Shown: positions 12,237-19,733 of the stretch, in pieces
Layout: the number at the start of each line of letters is the position of its first letter
Numbering within the stretch: position 1 is the stretch's first letter
From: Xenorhabdus szentirmaii DSM 16338
GTDB taxonomy: Bacteria > Pseudomonadota > Gammaproteobacteria > Enterobacterales > Enterobacteriaceae
DNA: 64,000 nucleotides
Assembly (NCBI RefSeq): GCF_002632585.1
Contig: NZ_NIBV01000001.1
Span: forward strand, 1,306,897-1,370,896
Direction: 5' to 3'
The notes under the pieces: model-generated
Told to the model about the DNA's origin: nothing
Databases searched by the model: none
Seen by the model: only the letters and a program-made list of their open reading frames with translations
Program-made: the position numbers and the translations under genes

Positions 12237-12698
12237 ATGAAAGCAAATGAAGGCCAAAAAAAGCTTTCTGAGCCTAAAGTTGCTACGTTGGCCATTGTAT
12301 ATCGTGATGACCAGCTCTTATTGGTGAAAAGGAAAAAACAACCCCAGAGATTGGGTTGGGGGTTTCCTGGCGGCTCTGTACTGCCCGGTGAAAGTTTACA
12401 TGACGGAGCCTTACGAGAGCTTAAAGAAGAAACACAATTAGTTGCTACGGTAGAAACAACGCTTCCTGTCGTTGAGGTTAATGAATTTGATAGTGATGGT
12501 ATCCACCATCATTTCATATTAGTTCCACTTCTCTGCCGTTATTTATCGGGAATACCTGTTGCCGGAGATGATGCGCTGGAATGCCGATGGATAAGTTTCA
12601 TCGATATTTATAACCAGTCAGAAACTCTGATTGATCATGTTGCAACTGTTGCTCAGCAAGCTGAAGCTGTAATAAAAAACAGACCCATTAACTTTTGA
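12237..12698 (+). CDS. Nudix hydrolase in the antivitamin island
   Basis: From the ATG at 12237 (ribosome-binding site GGTGGAG) this is a 153-residue single-domain Nudix protein. The Nudix box GGSVLPGES...RELKEET is complete, so it should hydrolyse a diphosphate bond. Substrate is not readable. E. coli Nudix enzymes are known to hydrolyse HMP diphosphate and its toxic analogues, so an attractive inference is removal of bacimethrin diphosphate for self-protection, or nucleotide processing in the pathway. The gap to the next gene is only 14 bases. Confidence 0.85.
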   Translation: MKANEGQKKLSEPKVATLAIVYRDDQLLLVKRKKQPQRLGWGFPGGSVLPGESLHDGALRELKEETQLVATVETTLPVVEVNEFDSDGIHHHFILVPLLCRYLSGIPVAGDDALECRWISFIDIYNQSETLIDHVATVAQQAEAVIKNRPINF

Positions 12699-12712
12699 AT
12701 AAGGCTTTATAG

Positions 12713-13180
12713 ATGAAAAAAATGTTTCTAGCAGGGCCATTTAAATCATTAGTGGACCCCGATACTCATGTCATGCCGCATCAATATATCAATCAATTCC
12801 AGAATATTATCGAATACTTTGAAGAGAGAGGATGGTCAGTACACTGCGCCCATAAACGCGAAAAATGGGGGCGTGAGTTTATGACACCGGCTGAATGCAC
12901 ATTTATTGATTATGAAGAAATCAGTCAGTGTGACTATTTCGTTGCTTTTCCTGGTGTCCCGGCTTCACCAGGCACGCACATTGAAATGGGTTGGGCATCA
13001 AGCATGAAAAAGCCTGTCATACTTTTGCTTGAAGAAAACGAAGAATACGCGTTTTTAGTGCAAGGGCTGGGTGAAATCACTTCGGTTAAGACTCTGCGTT
13101 ACAATAAGAACGCAGGCGTCGATATCCCTCAAATAGAAGCGTTAATTGAAGAATCCGAGGGTATTCATGAGCCGGTTTGA
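12713..13180 (+). CDS. nucleotide N-glycosidase, MilB/BcmB-like (hydroxymethyl-CMP hydrolase)
   Basis: The 155-residue protein belongs to the nucleoside 2-deoxyribosyltransferase fold. It starts MKKMFLAGPF (substrate loop) and carries SPGTHIEMGWA, whose glutamate is the catalytic nucleophile of the family. MilB of mildiomycin biosynthesis, from the same family, releases 5-hydroxymethylcytosine from hydroxymethyl-CMP and is paired with a thymidylate-synthase homologue. Exactly that pairing occurs here, with the next gene starting inside this one (14-base overlap). The assignment to hydroxymethyl-CMP rests on context. Confidence 0.82.
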   Translation: MKKMFLAGPFKSLVDPDTHVMPHQYINQFQNIIEYFEERGWSVHCAHKREKWGREFMTPAECTFIDYEEISQCDYFVAFPGVPASPGTHIEMGWASSMKKPVILLLEENEEYAFLVQGLGEITSVKTLRYNKNAGVDIPQIEALIEESEGIHEPV

Positions 13181-14132
13181 TACATTTGATGAATTATATC
13201 TCTCAACACTGGAGCGGGTTAATCATCATTACGAATTTGAAAATAGCCCTCGTGGATATTTTGAACGCGAAATTATTGGTTTCAGTTGTAAACTGACGAA
13301 TCCATTATCAAGATATTGCTTTCACCCGATGAGAAAGCAAAACATTATTTTCAACTATGCTGAAGCGTTATGGTATCTCTCAGGGAAGAATGATCTTGAA
13401 TTTATATCCCGTTATGCCCCTTCTATAGCCAAGTATTCTGCTGATGGAAAAACGCTGCCTGGTACTGGTTATGGTCTTAAGTTATTGCATTTTGGAGAGA
13501 GTGACCTTAACCAAATTTCCAGGGCTGTTGATATTATCAAAAATGACGATGCGGATAGCAAAAGAGTCTTTCTTCAAATATTCAGTGCAGACGAAGATAT
13601 TTATAAAACCAATATAGATGTCTCATGCACCTTGGGGCTGCAATTACTCTTGCGCGCAGGAAAATTACATATGGTTGCCTATATGAGGGCCAATGATGCC
13701 TATATAGGAATGTTGGGTGACATCTTTTCATTCACATTCATCCAGGAATTCATTGCATCTATGCTCGATTGTGAAGTAGGCCAATATACCCATAATGTAG
13801 GTTCAATTCATATATATCAGCACAATCAAAAGAAAGTTCAATCTATATTGGATAATCGATTCGAAACATTTGAGACAACTTATCCACCGCCGGTCATGCC
13901 TAAGTCAGACTTTTCAGTGATCTCCAAGGTATTAGAATACGAAAAGAAAATTCATCACTCTGAATTTTCTTTGGATGATATAAATCAGCTTCCATTAGAT
14001 GAATACTGGATAGAGATCCTCCGTCTTTTTAAAGTGAATGATTATTTAAAAAATGAAAAGAGTGTTCCGGATAGATTAATTGAAAGTATTCTTCCATTTC
14101 ACCGTTCTTTTTTACTGAATAAAATAAGTTAG
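13167..14132 (+). CDS. thymidylate-synthase-like CMP 5-hydroxymethylase (MilA/BcmA-like)
   Basis: I take the ATG at 13167 (GAGG upstream), giving 321 residues; the longer frame begins inside the previous gene. The catalytic cysteine is C154 in DVSCTLGLQ, equivalent to E. coli ThyA Cys146. Thirty-one residues later, at the place of ThyA Asn177, is aspartate (D185, in GMLGDIF). That Asn-to-Asp change is the hallmark of cytosine-specific hydroxymethylases such as phage T4 dCMP hydroxymethylase. So the enzyme should add a hydroxymethyl group to C5 of a cytosine nucleotide using methylenetetrahydrofolate. Among bacterial relatives MilA acts on CMP. It is not a housekeeping thyA. Confidence 0.88.
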   Translation: MSRFDTFDELYLSTLERVNHHYEFENSPRGYFEREIIGFSCKLTNPLSRYCFHPMRKQNIIFNYAEALWYLSGKNDLEFISRYAPSIAKYSADGKTLPGTGYGLKLLHFGESDLNQISRAVDIIKNDDADSKRVFLQIFSADEDIYKTNIDVSCTLGLQLLLRAGKLHMVAYMRANDAYIGMLGDIFSFTFIQEFIASMLDCEVGQYTHNVGSIHIYQHNQKKVQSILDNRFETFETTYPPPVMPKSDFSVISKVLEYEKKIHHSEFSLDDINQLPLDEYWIEILRLFKVNDYLKNEKSVPDRLIESILPFHRSFLLNKIS

Positions 14133-14188
14133 GTACGCTTTATCCTTTTTAGTGATTATGACACATATATATTAATGAGAGGTGATAA

Positions 14189-14908
14189 ATGAATACTAAT
14201 TGGATGAAAAAGGAAGTTTCACATTTATTTGATCAATATGATGATTACTTAGAAGAACGACTTGGCTACACTCCATTAATTGAAAACATGAAAGAGAGTC
14301 TGGGACAAGATATATCTGTTCTTGATTACGGTTGCGGAGGTGGAAAAGTTTCTCGCCGATTAGTGGCTAAAGGAATAAGAAAAGTGACGGGGGTTGATAT
14401 TTCACAAACGATGGTGGATAAGGCTTCCAGCCACATTGATCGTGGCAATAGTTCTTATCATCAAATCAGAAGCGGGGTCCTTGATTTCAGTGATGGGACT
14501 TTCGATGCAGCGATAAGCTGTTATGTTTTGATTAATGTCACTGAAAAATCGATGCTTTTAAACATTGCCAAGGAAATTTACCGGACACTGAAAAATAATG
14601 GCATTTTTTATATATTAGACACTAACCCGGACTCATCGGGAATTAAATTCAGTTCTTTTATTAATGGAGAACAAGGTAAGCAGTACAGTGATGGAGAATC
14701 AAAACCTGTTTATTTAAATATGCCTGGCGGAAGTGTTTTTAAAATTTTAGATACATGTTGGCATAAAGAGACTTATTATGCGATTTTGAATGAGGCAGGA
14801 TTCAAAAATATTGAACTTTTTGAACACTGTGATAATGAAAGTGATAAGGATATTGGTGATGCACAAAATCACCCGCCTTTCGTCATGTTCAAAGCAATAA
14901 AATGCTAG
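14189..14908 (+). CDS. SAM-dependent methyltransferase, probable hydroxymethylcytosine O-methyltransferase
   Basis: The 239-residue class I methyltransferase has the SAM-binding motif VLDYGCGGGKVS near residue 45, followed by VTGVDIS and the post-motif ISCYVLINV. In bacimethrin biosynthesis the last step is methylation of the 2-oxygen of 5-hydroxymethylcytosine to give 4-amino-5-hydroxymethyl-2-methoxypyrimidine. This enzyme follows the hydroxymethylase and glycosidase genes directly and is the only methyltransferase in the island, so that role is the best inference. No residue identifies the substrate. Confidence 0.82.
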   Translation: MNTNWMKKEVSHLFDQYDDYLEERLGYTPLIENMKESLGQDISVLDYGCGGGKVSRRLVAKGIRKVTGVDISQTMVDKASSHIDRGNSSYHQIRSGVLDFSDGTFDAAISCYVLINVTEKSMLLNIAKEIYRTLKNNGIFYILDTNPDSSGIKFSSFINGEQGKQYSDGESKPVYLNMPGGSVFKILDTCWHKETYYAILNEAGFKNIELFEHCDNESDKDIGDAQNHPPFVMFKAIKC

Positions 14909-14971
14909 ATGTTCCCTATCTGGCCCATGGAATTCCTGACTTGTCATTAAAATGCCAGTGAGGAATTCCAC

Positions 14972-15955
14972 ATGATCCGTTTTGAAGGTAATTGTAAGAT
15001 GGCGTTAGTGAGTTTAAATAAATTGAAATCCAACCGATATGTTTTCGGTTTATTACTCGCCGTAATAGCAACATGTTTATATTCCCTTAAAGGCATCCTC
15101 GTGAAAATCATGTACCAACAGGGTATTGATAGTATCAGTGTCATGGCTCTCAGGATATTCTTTATATTGCCAATTTACATCCTCATTGGAATCATGATTT
15201 ATACAAAGCTCACGTCTGAACAGACGCATTCCATTAAATCTAATTGGTATTTATGCTGTTTTATCGGTGTCATTGGTTACTATTTATCGAGCTTTTTTGA
15301 TCTGCAAAGCCTGCATTATATCAGCGCACAACTTTCCGGCTTAGTGTCATTTACTTATCCCATGTTTGTTTGTTTTATAAACTGGCTTTTATTTAAGGAA
15401 ACGTTCAAAAAAGGGATGTGGTTAACGCTTTCTTTAAGTTATAGCGGGATAATTTTGCTTTTATCCTATGAACTCAATTTAGGAGACACTTCCGGCGTTT
15501 TATTTGGCTCAGCATACGCCGTAGGCAGTTCTTTGGCTTTTGCCTGTTATATGGTTTTTAGTAAACAGCAGATATCTCAGATGCCGAGTGCCATGTTCAC
15601 GAGTATTGCAATGGGAGCTGCAAGTATTTGTGTTTTTATTCATTTTTTAGCAGAAGGAGAATGGAAAAACATCAAGTTAACTCCACAGGTATTATTACTT
15701 TCTTTGACGCTCGCTTTAGCTTGTACTGTCGCCCCTTCTTTTATCCTGAGTAAAGCCATTGATTATATTGGTGCTAATCAGGTTGCCGTCATGGGAGCAT
15801 TTGGCCCTGTTGCTACAGCGGTAATGGCAGTTGTCATATTGTCAGAGCCATTCAGTCATTATCATTTTTCAGGGATGGCTTTAGTTGTTCTGTCAGCAAG
15901 CTGGCCATTTTTAGTGAATCTTATAAAAACAACATTGAATGACATAAAAGATTAA
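14972..15955 (+). CDS. EamA/DMT-family transporter, candidate antivitamin exporter
   Basis: The 327-residue inner-membrane protein has about ten hydrophobic segments in two EamA repeats, with the second repeat starting near SAYAVGSSLAFACYMVF. The start at 14972 has a GAGGA ribosome-binding site; an in-frame ATG at 14999 is a less likely alternative. DMT proteins export amino acids, nucleobases and similar small molecules. Its position between the methyltransferase and the thiaminase suggests export of bacimethrin or methoxythiamin, or uptake of thiamin fragments. The stop touches the extended thiaminase frame. Confidence 0.85.
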   Translation: MIRFEGNCKMALVSLNKLKSNRYVFGLLLAVIATCLYSLKGILVKIMYQQGIDSISVMALRIFFILPIYILIGIMIYTKLTSEQTHSIKSNWYLCCFIGVIGYYLSSFFDLQSLHYISAQLSGLVSFTYPMFVCFINWLLFKETFKKGMWLTLSLSYSGIILLLSYELNLGDTSGVLFGSAYAVGSSLAFACYMVFSKQQISQMPSAMFTSIAMGAASICVFIHFLAEGEWKNIKLTPQVLLLSLTLALACTVAPSFILSKAIDYIGANQVAVMGAFGPVATAVMAVVILSEPFSHYHFSGMALVVLSASWPFLVNLIKTTLNDIKD

Positions 15956-15981
15956 TGACTTTCAATTGTAAGGAAACAAAT

Positions 15982-17220
15982 ATGAATGTTTTAAAACCCA
16001 ACCAAATTAAATATTTTATTGTATCTTGGTTTGTTTCTTTTGTGATGATTGGCGCCGCATTTGCTCAAGATATTCATGTCGGCTTGTATCCTTGGGTGCC
16101 GCGCGTAGAGCAGTTCCAGACTGAACTGACTAAAATTTGGAAACAAAAATATCCGGATGATCATCTCATTTTTGTTTCTGAAAAAGTTTGGGATGGCGGT
16201 TATGATACCCTTCCATCAGAACAATTAGACGTTTATATTTTTGATGCAATTCATACAAATTATTTCGCCAGTCGTGGTTGGCTATTGCCTCTTGGAAAAT
16301 CGGATATTGATGATTTCGACGATTACTTTGATTATGCAGTAAAGGGAATTAAAGTCGCAGATGCGGGATCTTATTGGGGAATTCCTCAATTGGGGTGTGC
16401 CCATATGTTATTTTATGATGTTAATGATACCGATATACATAAGGCTCAAACACTGACCCAATTAAAAACGGCATTAAAGTCCTGCCAATATACAGGGCAA
16501 ATTCCACCCGACAGAACGGGGTTAATGATTAGCATGAGAAGTTCAACGACAAATGCAAGTCTGTATTTACAGGCTGTTTATAGCCTCTATAATCAAATGC
16601 CGATCAATTTGCCCTCCAGCCCGGCTGAGTTACATGCTGAAGCAATAACAAATTTAAGATCCATTATGGAAATGTCCAGCCATGAGAATTCGACCAAGAA
16701 AACGGCGAGTTACCAGCATGGTAAATGGTTTGAAGAAGGTCATGGCAGAGCGTTTGTTGGTTTCACGGAATCACTGGCTGTCCTGAGCCATTCAACTCTG
16801 GATAATATTGCTTTCAAGGCCATGCCGTTCTCAGATAATACTGAAAGAAACACGCTATTTTACGCGGATATTATCGGAATTTACCCGAAAAAAAACAGAA
16901 CGGACAACGAACTCTCAAAAATTAAAGAACTCGCAAATGTGATGGCATCAAAAGATTATATGGTGTCAGCCTCAAAGCCTGTTTCAGGTGCGTTGCAAGG
17001 CCCTGAATCCAATCCCCAATATCTGATGCCCGTTCGGAAATCAACTTTCGTTGCATTGGGAAATGAATACCCCATTTATCACAAAATGCAAATGCTGGTT
17101 GAAAACAGTTCCCCGGTACTTTTTACCATGAATGCTCAAAGTAAGACTTGGATAAATCAAATACACACACACCTGACATCAGCCATAAGGAATGATTTTT
17201 CCTGTGAAATATTGCCCTAG
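15982..17220 (+). CDS. secreted thiaminase I (thiamin pyridinylase)
   Basis: Thiaminase I cleaves thiamin at its methylene bridge, replacing the thiazole by another base. The ATG at 15982 has an AAGGAAA ribosome-binding site and yields 412 residues. These begin with a long signal peptide ending in GAAFAQ, so the enzyme leaves the cytoplasm. The fold is that of periplasmic binding proteins. The nucleophile is C139 in GIPQLGCAHMLFYD, corresponding to Cys113 of the Bacillus enzyme, and the base is E263 in GFTESL, corresponding to Glu241; their spacing (124) is close to the Bacillus spacing (128). It is the last gene of the island. Export protects the producer's own cytoplasmic thiamin. Confidence 0.92.
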   Translation: MNVLKPNQIKYFIVSWFVSFVMIGAAFAQDIHVGLYPWVPRVEQFQTELTKIWKQKYPDDHLIFVSEKVWDGGYDTLPSEQLDVYIFDAIHTNYFASRGWLLPLGKSDIDDFDDYFDYAVKGIKVADAGSYWGIPQLGCAHMLFYDVNDTDIHKAQTLTQLKTALKSCQYTGQIPPDRTGLMISMRSSTTNASLYLQAVYSLYNQMPINLPSSPAELHAEAITNLRSIMEMSSHENSTKKTASYQHGKWFEEGHGRAFVGFTESLAVLSHSTLDNIAFKAMPFSDNTERNTLFYADIIGIYPKKNRTDNELSKIKELANVMASKDYMVSASKPVSGALQGPESNPQYLMPVRKSTFVALGNEYPIYHKMQMLVENSSPVLFTMNAQSKTWINQIHTHLTSAIRNDFSCEILP

Positions 17221-17585
17221 ATATTCTTGCGCAGTTGCCCTGTTTTGTCGTCATCGGGTATTGAGTTCATGACAGTGCTTTACTCCCTGTGAATGCGGGG
17301 AGTAAGGCAGTTGATTCACATTCTGAATGCCTGTTGAACATGTCGTTCAGTCAAGATATCCATCTGGATGGCTAAAATATATCTTGATTAATATTTGAAC
17401 TCATGAGTTAATAGCGGCGTCGGTTTGAAAGACAGACCTCATACAAAGCAGTTTATTAAAGCAGTTCTCATCCTCAGGCGTTATCCCAGATATCCCTTTC
17501 TTTTGAGTACCTCCATTAAGTGCTAAGTAGTTTCTGTAAAACAGGCCATGTTCGCCTAAAAAGGCTCAATTAAAGGTAATATCAC
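17221..17585. other. end of island and cold-shock gene leader
   Basis: No gene is visible. The left part contains a hairpin that may end the island transcript: TTACTCCC at 17280-17287 with GGGGAGTAA at 17297-17305. The right part should contain the csp promoter and a long 5' untranslated region of the type seen in cspA-family genes. I could not identify a cold box with certainty. Confidence 0.4.
17280..17305 (+). terminator. hairpin downstream of thiaminase gene
   Basis: An eight-base-pair stem (TTACTCCC with GGGAGTAA) lies 60 bases after the thiaminase stop. There is no T-run after it, so it may be a weak or Rho-assisted end, or only an RNA-stabilising structure. Confidence 0.4.
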
Positions 17586-17804
17586 ATGTCTAATAAAATG
17601 ACTGGTTTAGTAAAATGGTTTAATGCGGATAAAGGTTTTGGCTTCATTTCCCCTTCTGACGGGAGCAAAGATGTGTTTGTACACTTCTCTGCGATTCAGA
17701 GTAATGAATATCGCACTTTGGATGAAGGTCAGAAAGTCGAGTTCACTATCGAGAAAGGCGCCAAAGGCCCGGCAGCAGCAAACGTTGTACCTGTTACAGC
17801 GTAA
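17586..17804 (+). CDS. cold-shock protein of the CspA family
   Basis: The 72-residue protein is a single cold-shock domain that binds single-stranded RNA and DNA. RNP1 (KGFGFISP) and RNP2 (VFVHFSAI) are both intact, and the start [13 protein letters not shown] strand is canonical. It could be the cspE or cspA member; the sequence alone does not decide. It stands alone, with a hairpin about 80 bases after the stop. Confidence 0.93.
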   Translation: MSNKMTGLVKWFNADKGFGFISPSDGSKDVFVHFSAIQSNEYRTLDEGQKVEFTIEKGAKGPAAANVVPVTA

Positions 17805-17885
17805 AATCTTTCCTGAATTCCTTCCCTTGCGATAACGAAAACGGCCTCCGGCCCGAGTGGACAGGGTGAAGGAATGTCAGAATAT

Positions 17886-17926
17886 TTTCAGTGGCCGATA
17901 TGGATAAAACCGATCGGCCACTGAAA
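17886..17926. terminator. strong palindromic hairpin after csp gene
   Basis: TTTCAGTGGCCGAT at 17886-17899 and ATCGGCCACTGAAA at 17913-17926 form a perfect 14-base-pair stem around a 13-base loop. It lies between the convergent csp and HAD genes. No long T-run follows on either strand, but the position fits a bidirectional terminator. Confidence 0.6.
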
Positions 17927-17993
17927 TCAATATAATAAGTCAGCAGCGCACAATCCCTTCCATTTGCTAAAACATTTCACTCTGATTGCATTA

Positions 17994-18707
17994 TCAATTC
18001 TGAACTTTGTCTGAACGGTTGCCCTCAATTTCAAACAATGACTGTTCTAATGTCCAATTTAGCTGTTTCCAGCCATGTGTACTGGCTATTGTTTGCAGGT
18101 GTTTATCCGGATTTACGGTAAAGATTTCATTGGCAAATAAGCACATCGGTAAATCATTCGCGGAATCGGTATAGAAAAGGATGTGTTGCGGCAATAAATT
18201 CTGTTCTGTCAGCCATTGTTGTAAGCGAATGACTTTTCCGTCACGGAAGGTTGGGGTTCCCTGAATCTTGCCGGTATAACAACCATTTTCCATTATCATA
18301 TCAATCCCCAGCGCGGTTTGTACGCCAAATGCCGCCGCAATTTTTTTCACGACAAATGCAACGGTGGCGGAAATAATAATGATGGGAACGTGTTGTTGTC
18401 GGTAAATTTCCAGTTGCCGCCGGGCGGCGGGATAAAGCAGGGGGCGGATTTTATTGTCGACAAAATCACTGAGCCAGATGTCTACCTGTTCATGGGGAAC
18501 TTGATGCAGGGCTTGTAAGCTGAATGCCAGATATTTGTGCATATCCAGCTTACCTGCATGGTAATCAGTCATCATCTGCTGATCGGCTTCAATGAAACAG
18601 GGGTCAGTAATGATTTTTTTCTCCCATAAATATTGGGTCCATAGCTGACTGGAGTCTCCACAAATCAGAGTCTCGTCCAGATCAAATACAGCAATTCGCG
18701 GTGACAT
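17994..18707 (-). CDS. HAD-IB family phosphatase (SerB-like)
   Basis: The 237-residue protein has all HAD motifs: DLDETL near the N-terminus (nucleophile and acid/base aspartates), IISAT in the middle, and YTDSANDLPM near residue 180 for Mg binding. The all-helical cap between motifs I and II is that of subclass IB, which includes phosphoserine phosphatase and several lipid or nucleotide phosphatases. The substrate is unknown. Being near a thiamin island makes a phosphorylated thiamin compound conceivable, but nothing in the sequence shows it. It is divergent from nudC. Confidence 0.85.
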   Translation of the reverse strand: MSPRIAVFDLDETLICGDSSQLWTQYLWEKKIITDPCFIEADQQMMTDYHAGKLDMHKYLAFSLQALHQVPHEQVDIWLSDFVDNKIRPLLYPAARRQLEIYRQQHVPIIIISATVAFVVKKIAAAFGVQTALGIDMIMENGCYTGKIQGTPTFRDGKVIRLQQWLTEQNLLPQHILFYTDSANDLPMCLFANEIFTVNPDKHLQTIASTHGWKQLNWTLEQSLFEIEGNRSDKVQN

Positions 18708-18845
18708 ATCGGCTATTCCTTCGATGAATATTTATGAATTCGGTTAATTTAACAGATGGCAGACGGGAGATAATGAAAAGGGTATGCTGAATTTGAATAG
18801 ATGTCACAAAGACGATGGCATAACCCATGATGGAACAGATTACAG

Positions 18846-19616
18846 ATGATGCAACAGAAATTAACCGGTATAGAACGAGGCTGGTGGATTGTCAGTCTTG
18901 AGAATCGTGTTTGGCTGCCACAAGGTGAGCTGCCGTTAGGTACTGCCAGTCAATGGTCATTGCAAGGGCATATCGCGCAACCTATTGGCGAATGGGAGGG
19001 AGAAACCGTTTGGTTGATCCGTCAGAAAATGGCGTCAGGGATGTCTTCTCCTCGTCTGCTCGCAGATCGGGATACTAAATTGTTTCAATTAGTAGGACGC
19101 GGTGTTCAGTTGGCTGAATTTTATCGCTCACATCATTTTTGCGGTTATTGTGGCCATGAAATGGAGCATAGTCAGTATGAATGGGCCTGTTTGTGCGGCC
19201 ACTGCGAAGAGCGTTACTATCCACAGATCGCTCCCAGCATTATTGTTGGCATTCGCCGCGATGACCATATTTTGCTGGCGCAGCACCAGCGCAATAAAAA
19301 CGGCATGTACAGTGTGCTTGCCGGATTTGTTGAGGTGGGTGAAACATTGGAAGAAGCGGTGCACCGTGAAGTGATGGAAGAGAGCGGAATTAAGATCCGT
19401 AACCTGCGTTATGTCGCTTCCCAGCCGTGGCCTTTCCCGAATTCAATGATGGTGGGGTTTCTGGCTGATTATGACAGTGGCGAAATCGTCGTTGATCCGG
19501 TTGAACTTATCTGCGCTGATTGGTATCACTACGACAACCTGCCTTTAATTCCCTCTTCTGATACGATTTCCCGCCGCTTAATTGAAGATACAGTGGCATT
19601 ATGCCGTCAGCAGTGA
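18846..19616 (+). CDS. nudC: NADH pyrophosphatase / RNA deNADding enzyme NudC
   Basis: NudC hydrolyses NADH and removes NAD caps from RNA 5' ends. The 256-residue protein has the four-cysteine zinc site (FCGYCG and CLCGHC), the Nudix box GFVEVGET...REVMEESG, and the family-specific SQPWPFPNS. It starts with two consecutive ATG codons (18846 and 18849), so the first residue is uncertain by one. In E. coli it precedes hemE; here an M3 peptidase gene is placed between them on the other strand. Confidence 0.95.
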   Translation: MMQQKLTGIERGWWIVSLENRVWLPQGELPLGTASQWSLQGHIAQPIGEWEGETVWLIRQKMASGMSSPRLLADRDTKLFQLVGRGVQLAEFYRSHHFCGYCGHEMEHSQYEWACLCGHCEERYYPQIAPSIIVGIRRDDHILLAQHQRNKNGMYSVLAGFVEVGETLEEAVHREVMEESGIKIRNLRYVASQPWPFPNSMMVGFLADYDSGEIVVDPVELICADWYHYDNLPLIPSSDTISRRLIEDTVALCRQQ

Positions 19617-19673
19617 CGCTCATTGTCTGATGTGTTGTGCTGTTTTTTTAAGGCGCGGCTCTTAATATTATGT

Positions 19674-19698
19674 TCCCTCGCCAGCATTAGGCGAGGGA
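19674..19698. terminator. bidirectional terminator between nudC and the M3 peptidase gene
   Basis: TCCCTCGCC at 19674-19682 pairs with GGCGAGGGA at 19690-19698, leaving a seven-base loop. The genes on both sides converge on it. Confidence 0.65.
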
Positions 19699-19733
19699 TG
19701 GTCTTTCAGCCAAAACAATGGGCTTTTTTGATT

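Noticed and set aside
13167..14132. Housekeeping thymidylate synthase
   Set aside because: Asp replaces the dUMP-specific Asn, and the gene overlaps a nucleotide glycosidase gene in an antivitamin cluster.
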